The notes under the pieces: generated by a model | Seen by the model: only the letters and a program-made list of their open reading frames with translations | The model's database searches: none | Told to the model about the DNA's origin: nothing | Made by a program: the position numbers and the translations under genes | Shown: positions 58,301 to 64,000 of the stretch, in pieces | Layout: the number at the start of each line of letters is the position of its first letter | Position numbering within the stretch: position 1 is the first letter of the stretch | Origin: Pseudomonas sp. TH43 | Lineage (GTDB): Bacteria > Pseudomonadota > Gammaproteobacteria > Pseudomonadales > Pseudomonadaceae | Assembly (NCBI RefSeq): GCF_016650635.1 | Contig: NZ_JAEKFI010000004.1 | Span: 1,782,501-1,846,500 of the forward strand | Direction: 5' to 3' | Length of the DNA: 64,000 nucleotides

Positions 58301-61300
58301 CGGCGACGTTCACGCCGACCGCGAGCATCACCGACGCGACCAACCTGATCACCCTCAACAACACCGGCATCAGCGATCTGAGCGGTAACGCCGGCACCGG
58401 CACCACCGACTCGAACAATTACGCGGTCGACACCGTGCGGCCGACCGCCACCGTGGTGTTCGCGCAAAACACGTTGAAAATCGGCGATACCTCACTGGTG
58501 ACCATCACCTTCTCCGAAGCGGTGAGCGGTTTCACCAACGCCGACCTGACCATCGCCAACGGCACCCTGACGGCGGTCAGCAGCGCGGATGGCGGCGTCA
58601 CCTGGACGGCAACGTTCACACCGAGCGCGAACATCACCGACGCCACCAATCTGGTGACGCTGGATAACACTGGCGTCGCCGACCTGGCCGGGAACGTCGG
58701 CACCGGAACCACCAATTCGAACAACTACAGCATCGACACCCAACGTCCGACCGCGACCATCGTGGTGGCCGACCCAACCTTGAGCGCTGGCGAAACCTCG
58801 CTGGTGACCATTACCTTCAGCGAAGCGGTGAGCGGCTTCAACAACGCTGACCTGACGATTCCCAACGGCACATTGACCGCCGTCAGCAGCAGTGATGGCG
58901 GCATCACCTGGACGGCGACTTACACGCCGACAGTCGGGATCAATGACGCAACCAACATCATTACCCTGGCCAATACCGGGATCGCCGACCTGGCAGGCAA
59001 CGCCGGCACGGGCACGACCAACTCCGGTAACTTCACCATTAACACCGTGGCGCCAACGGCCACCATCGTCGTTGCCGACAACGCTCTGAACATCGGCGAA
59101 TCCACCACGGTAACCATTACGTTCAGCGAGGCAGTCACCGGTTTCACCAATGCCGATCTGACCATCGCCAACGGCACATTGACCGCTGTCAGCAGCAGCG
59201 ACGGCGGTATTACCTGGACGGCGACCTTTACCCCGACGAACAACATTACCGACGCGAGCAACCTCATCACCCTCGACAACAGCGGAGTGCAGAACGCATC
59301 CGGCAATGCGGGCAGCGGCACCACCAATTCGAACAACTACGCCATCGACACCCAGCGTCCGACCGTGACCATTGTGATTGCCGACACGGCGCTGGGTGTT
59401 GGCCAGACCACGACGGTGACTTTCACCTTCAGTGAAGCCGTGTTCGGTCTGACCTCGGCCGACCTGACCGTGGCCAATGGCACGGTCTCCGGGCTGACCA
59501 CCTCGGACAACATCACTTACACCGCGACGTTCACCCCGGCGGCCGGCATCACCGACACCAGCAACCTGATTACTCTGGACAACACCGGCATCGCTGACGT
59601 GGCTGGCAATGCCGGCAGCGGCACCACCGATTCCAACAACTACGCGGTCGACAGCCAGCGCCCGACCGCCACGATTGTCATGAGTGATACCGATCTACGT
59701 CCCGGCGAAACCGCGCTCGTCACGATCACCTTCAGCGAAGCGGTCAGCGGTTTCGACAACTCCGATCTGAGCGTCGCCAACGGCACCCTGAGCAACGTGA
59801 CATCGAGCGACGGCGGCATCACCTGGACGGCGACATTCACCCCGACCATTGGCGTCAGCGACGCCACCAACCTGATCGTCCTGAACAACAGCGGCATCAG
59901 CGATCTGGCCGGCAATACCGGCACCGGTACCACCAATTCGGCGAACTACGCGGTGCAGACTGAAGTGCCGACCGCGACCATCGTCGTGGCGGATACCGCG
60001 CTCAAGGCCGGGGAAACCTCGACGGTGACGATCACCTTCAGCGAGGCCGTCAGCGCTTTCACCAATGCTGACCTGACTATCGCCAACGGCACGTTGAGCA
60101 ACGTGTCCTCCAGTGACGGCGGCATTACCTGGACCGCGACGTTCACACCGACCGCGAACATCACCGACACCAGCAACCTGATCAGCCTCGACAACAGCGG
60201 CGTGACCAATGCTTCCGGCAACAGTGGTGTCGGCACCACCGATTCGAACAATTTTGCCATCGACACCGCGTTGCCGACCGCGACCATTGTGGTCGCCGAC
60301 AATCGCCTGGGCATCGGTGAAACCACCACGGTGACCATTACCTTCAGCGAAGGCGTGAGCGGTTTTGATCTGTCGGACATCAGCGTCGCCAACGGCTCGC
60401 TTTCAAACCTCACCAGCAGCGATGGCGGCATCACCTGGACGGCCACACTGACGCCGACCGCCAACGTCAACGACACCACCAACCTGATCATTGTCGACAC
60501 GGCGGGGGTTCAGGATCTGGCCGGCAACCTCGGCGCCAGCATCGCGATTTCCAACAATTACGTGCTCGACGCGACCCGGCCGACGGTGGACATTGTCGTC
60601 GCCAATCCACACCTGGGTATCGGCCAGACCACCACGGTGACCTTCACCTTCAGCGAGGCCGTGAGCAATTTCGATCTGTCCGACCTGAGCGTGACCAATG
60701 GCGATTTGAGCAACCTGAGCAGCAGCGATGGCGGCAAGACCTGGACCGCGACCTTCACGCCGACGGCCAATGTCACCGACCCGAGCAACTTCATTGCGCT
60801 GGACACCAGCAACGTCACCGATTTGGCCGGCAACGTTGGCAGTACCGTCGCGGTGTCGAACAATTACGCCCTCGACAGTGAGCGGCCTAGCGCCACGGTT
60901 GTGATTGCCAACCCGAACATCGGCATCGGCCAGACCTCGCAGGTGACCATCACCTTCAACGAGGCGGTCAGTGGTTTCGATCTGTCAGACATCGCGGTGG
61001 CGAATGGCACCTTGTCCAACCTGAGCAGCAGCGATGGCGGCAAGACCTGGACCGCAACCCTGACGCCGAACGCCAACGTCAACAGCGCCAGCAACGCGAT
61101 CAGCGTCAACAGTGGCGGGGTCAGCGATGCGTCCGGGAACAGCGGCAGCGGTGTCAGCAGCTCCAACAACTACGCGATCAACACCGTGCCGGTGGTCATT
61201 CCACCCATCGTGCCGACCACGCCGACCAGCGTCGTGATCCCGGATCCACTGATTCGCAGCAGCGACCCGGTGGTGCCGCCACCGCCGCAGAACGTGCCGT

Positions 61301-61773
61301 TGCAACCGATCATCTTTACTGCGCCAACCGGCGATCTCGGCTCACCGCTGACTTTCGCGCCGTTGTTCGAGCAACGAGTGATCGGCAACGGCATTCGTCC
61401 GATTGGCGATATTTTCATCAATCACGGGGCCCTCAGCCGCAGCTACATCGCACAAGTGTTCAGCAGCAGTGACAGCGGCGGCGATGGTTCCGGCCACGGT
61501 TTCCTCGGCTTTGGCGGTGGTGATGGCGGCGTATTCGCCAGCAGCACGCTGGCGAGCCTGTTCAACCAGAACAGCGCCACCGAGCGTGATTCCTTGAACG
61601 CCTTCGGCAGCCAGTCGCTGAAGGCCGGCGATGTTTCCCAGGGCCTGCGCGGCGTGTTTGGCGCACCTACGCTGGGGCAGCAACTGCAAGAACTCAAAGA
61701 CACCGAGCAGCACCGGGTCGATAGCCTGGCGGCAGCTCTGCAACAGGTCGGTATCAGCGAAATATCGGCCTGA
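55384..61773 (+). CDS. Giant DUF4347 adhesin-like surface protein with Ig-like repeats
   Basis: This 2,129-residue protein is predicted to be exported. The N terminus has the LEPRMLFDGA motif at 25-34, common at the start of DUF4347 proteins, then an Ala/Asp-rich linker and the DUF4347 domain (about 82-240; VVFVDSRVKD, IIAHGNAGDLWLG, LIYGCYTAEG). A beta-helix-like region (about 245-370) leads into an extreme Gly-rich stretch (about 375-560), then 13 Ig-like repeats of about 102 residues (about 611-1935). The C-terminal 200 residues are Pro/Ser/Gly-rich and end in a helical segment (TLGQQLQELKDTEQHRV). There are no RTX nonapeptides and no LapA-type retention module. ATG 55384 is preferred to frames open further upstream, which overlap the sulfotransferase. 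Confidence 0.85.
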   Translation: MWWSKQKSRVSGGQRTLAAPMIMSLEPRMLFDGAVAATVADTAAQADSHPTADAAKAPATDHPAASKDTHGQADATPAASPVAVPGQSVVFVDSRVKDADSLLKGVAPGTQVVKLDASKDGLQQIADYLSQHQGVSSVQIIAHGNAGDLWLGNSYLSADNVAQRSAILGEIGKDMNVGGDILIYGCYTAEGDRGLSFVDSLAQLTGRDVAASNNRTGVGGDWDLEIATGNIESANVLSTKAMSEYQWGLATWTATNNANTGVGSLRAALASAQNGDIVTFSSGMTVQLTSELLINKNITVDGDLNNDGVADVTLDGQYKTRVVEVTSGSTVTLDGLVITRGLVSGNGGNGGYGATGAMGGGIFNAGILTLNNVSVTGNAAAGGGGGGGVTGANYGGGGGGGGGLGGQGGGHGGTAGPGTGTLGGQAGSGGVGGYGGGYDATHMGGRGGSTTGGVGGVGTADYSNGGNGGTASNGTISIGGGGGGSGWDKVGGVGGNAAGGIYNASTGTLKIVGTSVISNNIGAGGGGGGGSGLGSNNLNGGDGGRGVGAIWNQGGTVLITAANFNALSGNAAGSGAGGTELGGGVSGTVPLAYAAIYTSGGTLNTAYVEPPTATIVVADTALKIGETSLVTITFSRAVNGFTNADLTIANGTLTNVSSADGGITWTATFTPTNNITDTTNLITLDNTGVTAVSDSVAGVGTTNSNNYAIDTQRPTATIVMADTALKIGDTSLVTITFSEAVSGFTNADLTIANGTLTNVSSADGGITWTATFTPNASITDATNLITLDNTGVADLAGNAGSGTTDSANYVVDTVRPTATIVVADTNLAAGETSVVTITFSEAVSGFTTADLTVANGTLSGLSSSDGGITWTATLTPTTSVTDTTNLITLDNTGVNDLAGNAGTGSTNSNNYAIDTARPTATIVVADNALKIGETSLVTITFSEAVTGFTNADLTIANGTLTAVSSSDGGITWTATFTPTASITDATNLITLNNTGISDLSGNAGTGTTDSNNYAVDTVRPTATVVFAQNTLKIGDTSLVTITFSEAVSGFTNADLTIANGTLTAVSSADGGVTWTATFTPSANITDATNLVTLDNTGVADLAGNVGTGTTNSNNYSIDTQRPTATIVVADPTLSAGETSLVTITFSEAVSGFNNADLTIPNGTLTAVSSSDGGITWTATYTPTVGINDATNIITLANTGIADLAGNAGTGTTNSGNFTINTVAPTATIVVADNALNIGESTTVTITFSEAVTGFTNADLTIANGTLTAVSSSDGGITWTATFTPTNNITDASNLITLDNSGVQNASGNAGSGTTNSNNYAIDTQRPTVTIVIADTALGVGQTTTVTFTFSEAVFGLTSADLTVANGTVSGLTTSDNITYTATFTPAAGITDTSNLITLDNTGIADVAGNAGSGTTDSNNYAVDSQRPTATIVMSDTDLRPGETALVTITFSEAVSGFDNSDLSVANGTLSNVTSSDGGITWTATFTPTIGVSDATNLIVLNNSGISDLAGNTGTGTTNSANYAVQTEVPTATIVVADTALKAGETSTVTITFSEAVSAFTNADLTIANGTLSNVSSSDGGITWTATFTPTANITDTSNLISLDNSGVTNASGNSGVGTTDSNNFAIDTALPTATIVVADNRLGIGETTTVTITFSEGVSGFDLSDISVANGSLSNLTSSDGGITWTATLTPTANVNDTTNLIIVDTAGVQDLAGNLGASIAISNNYVLDATRPTVDIVVANPHLGIGQTTTVTFTFSEAVSNFDLSDLSVTNGDLSNLSSSDGGKTWTATFTPTANVTDPSNFIALDTSNVTDLAGNVGSTVAVSNNYALDSERPSATVVIANPNIGIGQTSQVTITFNEAVSGFDLSDIAVANGTLSNLSSSDGGKTWTATLTPNANVNSASNAISVNSGGVSDASGNSGSGVSSSNNYAINTVPVVIPPIVPTTPTSVVIPDPLIRSSDPVVPPPPQNVPLQPIIFTAPTGDLGSPLTFAPLFEQRVIGNGIRPIGDIFINHGALSRSYIAQVFSSSDSGGDGSGHGFLGFGGGDGGVFASSTLASLFNQNSATERDSLNAFGSQSLKAGDVSQGLRGVFGAPTLGQQLQELKDTEQHRVDSLAAALQQVGISEISA
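57214..61190 (+). repeat. 13 tandem Ig-like repeats of about 306 bp
   Basis: Each unit begins with a variant of PTATIVVAD and contains TVTITFSEAVSGF and SSDGGITWTATFTP. Spacing is 306 bp throughout except for the eighth unit, which is one codon shorter (TTSDNITYTATFTP). The units diverge more than those of lapA and are least alike at the C-terminal end. Confidence 0.92.
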
Positions 61774-61817
61774 AAACAATTACTCAACACTGTGCGGGAC
61801 CTAGGGGCAATCCAGGG

Positions 61818-63335
61818 ATGAAGAAAAGTCAGAAGTTGTTCGGCGCCAGCCTGCTGGCGCTGGCGATCAGCGGGTGTGCAGTGACCAGTGAGCCGATTGA
61901 ACGCAGTGTCAGCGAGCAACGAGCGAAAACCGATCTGCAAAGTATGTACAAGGATCAGGAACCGCTGCGCGGCCCGTTGACCCTGCACCAGGCCATGGCC
62001 CGTGCGGTGAAATACAACCTCGAAGGCCGCCTGAAGATCATGGAGGAAGCGCTGGCCAAACGGCAGCTCGACCTCGCCAGTTTCGACATGTTGCCGCGCA
62101 TGGCGCTGGACGCCGGTTACGTCGGACGCAACAACGTCAACGCTTCCAGCAGCCAGAGCGTGCGCACTGGCACCCAGTCTCTGGAACCGTCGACCTCGCA
62201 GGATCGTGACCGCGACGTCGCCGACCTGACCATGGTCTGGAACGTCCTCGACTTCGGCGTCAGCTACATCAGCGCCAAGCAGCAGGGCGACCAGCGCCTG
62301 ATCGTGCAGGAACGTCGGCGCAAGGTGATCAACACCATCGTCCAGGACGTGCGCTCGGCTTATTGGCGGGCGATGGCGGCCGAGCGTCTGCTCAAGCAGA
62401 TCGACAGCCTGATGGCGCGGGTGCAGACCGCCCGTGACAACAGCCAGACCCTGAGTGATCAACGCATTGGCGATCCGGTGCAAGCGCTCGGTTATCAACG
62501 TTCGCTGATCGAAGCCACGCGCCAACTCGAAGAGCAGCGCCGCGCCTTGTCGTTGGCGAAAACCGAACTGGCGACACTGATCAACCTGCCGTTGGGCACC
62601 AACCTGACCCTGGCCACCGATGACGGTTATCAGATTCCCGAGCTCAAGGTCGATCTGGCCAAGCTTGAGCAAGAAGCCCTGACCAGTCGCCCGGAACTGC
62701 GCGAGCAGGATTACCAGACGCGCATCAGCGCCGCCGAAACCCGCAAAGCCATGTTGCGTCTGTTGCCGGGCCTGGAGTTTTCTGCCGGTGGGCATTACGA
62801 CAGCAACTCGTTCCTGGTCGAACAGGGCTGGGCCGACTACGGCGTCAAAATCACCTGGAATCTGTTCAGCGTGATTTCCGCTCCGGCGGCGATCAACGTC
62901 GCCAAGGCCGGTGAGGAAGTCGCCACCGCACGGCGGCAGGCGATGTCGATTGCGGTGCTGGCACAGCTCTATGTGGCCAACGCCAACTATCAAGAAGCCC
63001 TGCGCCAGTTCAAGACCAACCAGCAACTGTCAGACATCGACGGGCAAATCGTCGGCCAATTGCGCAACCGTCATCAGGCTGCCGGTATTGGTGAACTGGA
63101 GTTGATTCAGGGTGAATTGAACAACCTGCAAGCTGATCTGCGCCGCGATCTGTCGTACGCCGATTTGCGCAACGCCTACGGCCAGATCTTCGCCAGCGCC
63201 GGCCTCGATCCTCTGCCGGATCAAGTGCAGTCAACTGAAGTGCAGTCGATTGCCACGGCACTGGCCAACCGCGAATCGGCGTGGGCAGCGGGGGATATTT
63301 CGGTGCCAGTGGTGGCCCATGCTCCGGCGCAATAA
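61818..63335 (+). CDS. TolC-family outer-membrane lipoprotein
   Basis: This 505-residue outer-membrane factor has a lipoprotein signal (lipobox ISGC, Cys20) and two efflux repeats (about 50-270 and 280-470) rich in coiled coil. It lies 44 bases after the adhesin gene and overlaps the APS kinase gene by 17 bases, so all three are likely one transcript. It is the natural outer-membrane partner for export of the adhesin, with the adaptor and M50 proteins encoded 11 kb upstream. Confidence 0.88.
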   Translation: MKKSQKLFGASLLALAISGCAVTSEPIERSVSEQRAKTDLQSMYKDQEPLRGPLTLHQAMARAVKYNLEGRLKIMEEALAKRQLDLASFDMLPRMALDAGYVGRNNVNASSSQSVRTGTQSLEPSTSQDRDRDVADLTMVWNVLDFGVSYISAKQQGDQRLIVQERRRKVINTIVQDVRSAYWRAMAAERLLKQIDSLMARVQTARDNSQTLSDQRIGDPVQALGYQRSLIEATRQLEEQRRALSLAKTELATLINLPLGTNLTLATDDGYQIPELKVDLAKLEQEALTSRPELREQDYQTRISAAETRKAMLRLLPGLEFSAGGHYDSNSFLVEQGWADYGVKITWNLFSVISAPAAINVAKAGEEVATARRQAMSIAVLAQLYVANANYQEALRQFKTNQQLSDIDGQIVGQLRNRHQAAGIGELELIQGELNNLQADLRRDLSYADLRNAYGQIFASAGLDPLPDQVQSTEVQSIATALANRESAWAAGDISVPVVAHAPAQ

Positions 63336-63927
63336 TGATCTGCTGGCACCGAGCGCCAGCGTCAGCCGCACGCAACGCGAGGCCCGTAACGGCCATCGCG
63401 GTGCGGCGATTCTGCTGACGGGGCTACCGGCGGCGGGCAAATCGACGCTGGCGCAAGCGCTGCACGCCGAGTTGTTTGAACGAGGTGTGCAAAGCGTGGT
63501 GCTCGACGGGGATGGTTTGCGTGTCGGCCTAAATCGCGATCTGGGATTCACCGATGCGGATCGGCTGGAAAACATTCGCCGCGCCAGCGAGTTGGCGGCG
63601 TTGCTGGTGGAAAACGGACAGATCGTGATTCTGGCGATGATCGCGCCGCTGCCAGAGTTGCGCGACGTGTTCGCCCGCCGTTTGGGTGAGGACTATCGCG
63701 AAGTCTGGTGCAGCGCAGCATTGGCGGTGTGCGAGCAGCGCGACCCGAAGGGGCATTACGCCCGGGCGCGACGCGGTGAACTGCCTGGGTTTACCGGGGT
63801 GTCGGCGCCGTACGAGCCACCGTTGCACGCATCTTTGGTGGTTGACACCGGCGCGCAATCGGTCGAAGCCTGCCTTGATCGCCTGCTGACCTGGCTCGGC
63901 GAATGTTCGGTGTTGCCACACGCATGA
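63319..63927 (+). CDS. cysC: Adenylyl-sulfate (APS) kinase
   Basis: This kinase phosphorylates APS to PAPS, the donor for sulfotransferases. The 202 residues show a P-loop GLPAAGKST at 35-43, the CysC signature DGDGLRVGLNRDLGF (about 63-77), ENIRR at 84-88 and DPKGHYARARRGELPGFTG. The Ser of the usual FISP motif, phosphorylated in E. coli CysC, is Ala here (MIAP), and the following Arg is also changed. ATG 63319 lies inside the TolC gene end; its stop overlaps the next start as ATGA. Its position suggests dedicated PAPS supply for the sulfotransferase at 54482 rather than assimilation. Confidence 0.88.
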   Translation: MLRRNNDLLAPSASVSRTQREARNGHRGAAILLTGLPAAGKSTLAQALHAELFERGVQSVVLDGDGLRVGLNRDLGFTDADRLENIRRASELAALLVENGQIVILAMIAPLPELRDVFARRLGEDYREVWCSAALAVCEQRDPKGHYARARRGELPGFTGVSAPYEPPLHASLVVDTGAQSVEACLDRLLTWLGECSVLPHA

Positions 63928-64000
63928 GCCGACCGGCGTTTTCGCGTCTGCCGGTGACGGTGGATTTGCCGCTGTTGTTGCGGGCACTGGCGGCGATTGC
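63924..64000 (+). CDS. Start of a further gene coupled to the APS kinase
   Basis: An ATG overlapping the APS kinase stop (ATGA) opens a frame that runs off the window: MSRPAFSRLPVTVDLPLLLR and a few more residues. Twenty-five codons are too few to assign a family with confidence; a 2-oxoglutarate oxygenase-like protein is only a vague impression. It belongs to the same transcript. Confidence 0.55.
   Translation, partial: MSRPAFSRLPVTVDLPLLLRALAAI

Noticed and set aside
55351..58467. A 1,038-codon frame antisense to the DUF4347 protein
   Set aside because: It shadows the Ala/Gly/Thr-rich repeats of the sense gene, without a ribosome site or recognisable domain.

Overview
The window is chromosomal DNA from a Pseudomonas, most likely of the P. 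fluorescens group. The grounds are the 23S/5S rRNA sequence, a complete Lap adhesion locus that matches the P. fluorescens Pf0-1 Lap proteins at their key residues, a PctA-type chemoreceptor, and many REP-like hairpins built on the core GCGAGCAGGCTCGCTCCCACA. The calls come from reading the sequence; no database search was run.

Layout. 1-2607: the 3' part of a 23S rRNA gene and two 5S genes, each followed by a hairpin terminator. 2636-8034 (minus strand): a Fur-controlled siderophore uptake and cell-surface signalling unit (ECF sigma factor, FecR-type anti-sigma, TonB-dependent receptor with an STN domain, PepSY membrane protein), of the foxI-foxR-foxA-foxB type. 8298-10990: an amino-acid-type chemoreceptor and a GntR/FCD regulator. 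11185-36032: the Lap biofilm system, comprising the periplasmic protease LapG, the c-di-GMP receptor LapD, a small conserved protein, the 5,412-residue adhesin LapA (about 40 tandem 300-bp repeats), and the divergent type I secretion genes lapE, lapB and lapC. 36402-40095: a sulfonate or sulfate-ester scavenging operon (TauD-family dioxygenase plus an SsuABC/TauABC-type transporter). 40269-45603: a LysR regulator and an EmrB-EmrA-OMF drug efflux operon. 45584-46759: a NYN-domain protein and a low-GC intergenic stretch rich in hairpins.

46760-64000 holds the most unusual content. A tightly packed set encodes a periplasmic adaptor, a GAF-like/HlyD fusion and an M50 metalloprotease/HlyD fusion. 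After a GNAT gene and a small tail-collar operon come a GT39 glycosyltransferase, a sulfotransferase, a 2,129-residue DUF4347 adhesin-like protein with 13 Ig-like repeats, a TolC-family lipoprotein, an APS kinase and the start of a further coupled gene. I infer that this is an export and decoration system: the adaptors, M50 protein and TolC would move the DUF4347 protein, while the sulfotransferase and its PAPS-making kinase, possibly with the glycosyltransferase, modify it. I see no ABC ATPase in the set. I do not know of a characterised system with this composition; the closest analogy I can name is the Xanthomonas Rax system (sulfotransferase, APS kinase, protease-containing exporter, TolC).

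How the parts fit. LapD, LapG and LapA form the known c-di-GMP-controlled adhesin release switch: the LapG catalytic residues, the LapD Trp125 contact, the degenerate GGDEF and EAL motifs of LapD, and the TAAG cleavage site in LapA are all visible. LapE-LapB-LapC export LapA. The second large surface protein lacks the LapA retention module and the RTX repeats, so it is probably handled by different machinery.
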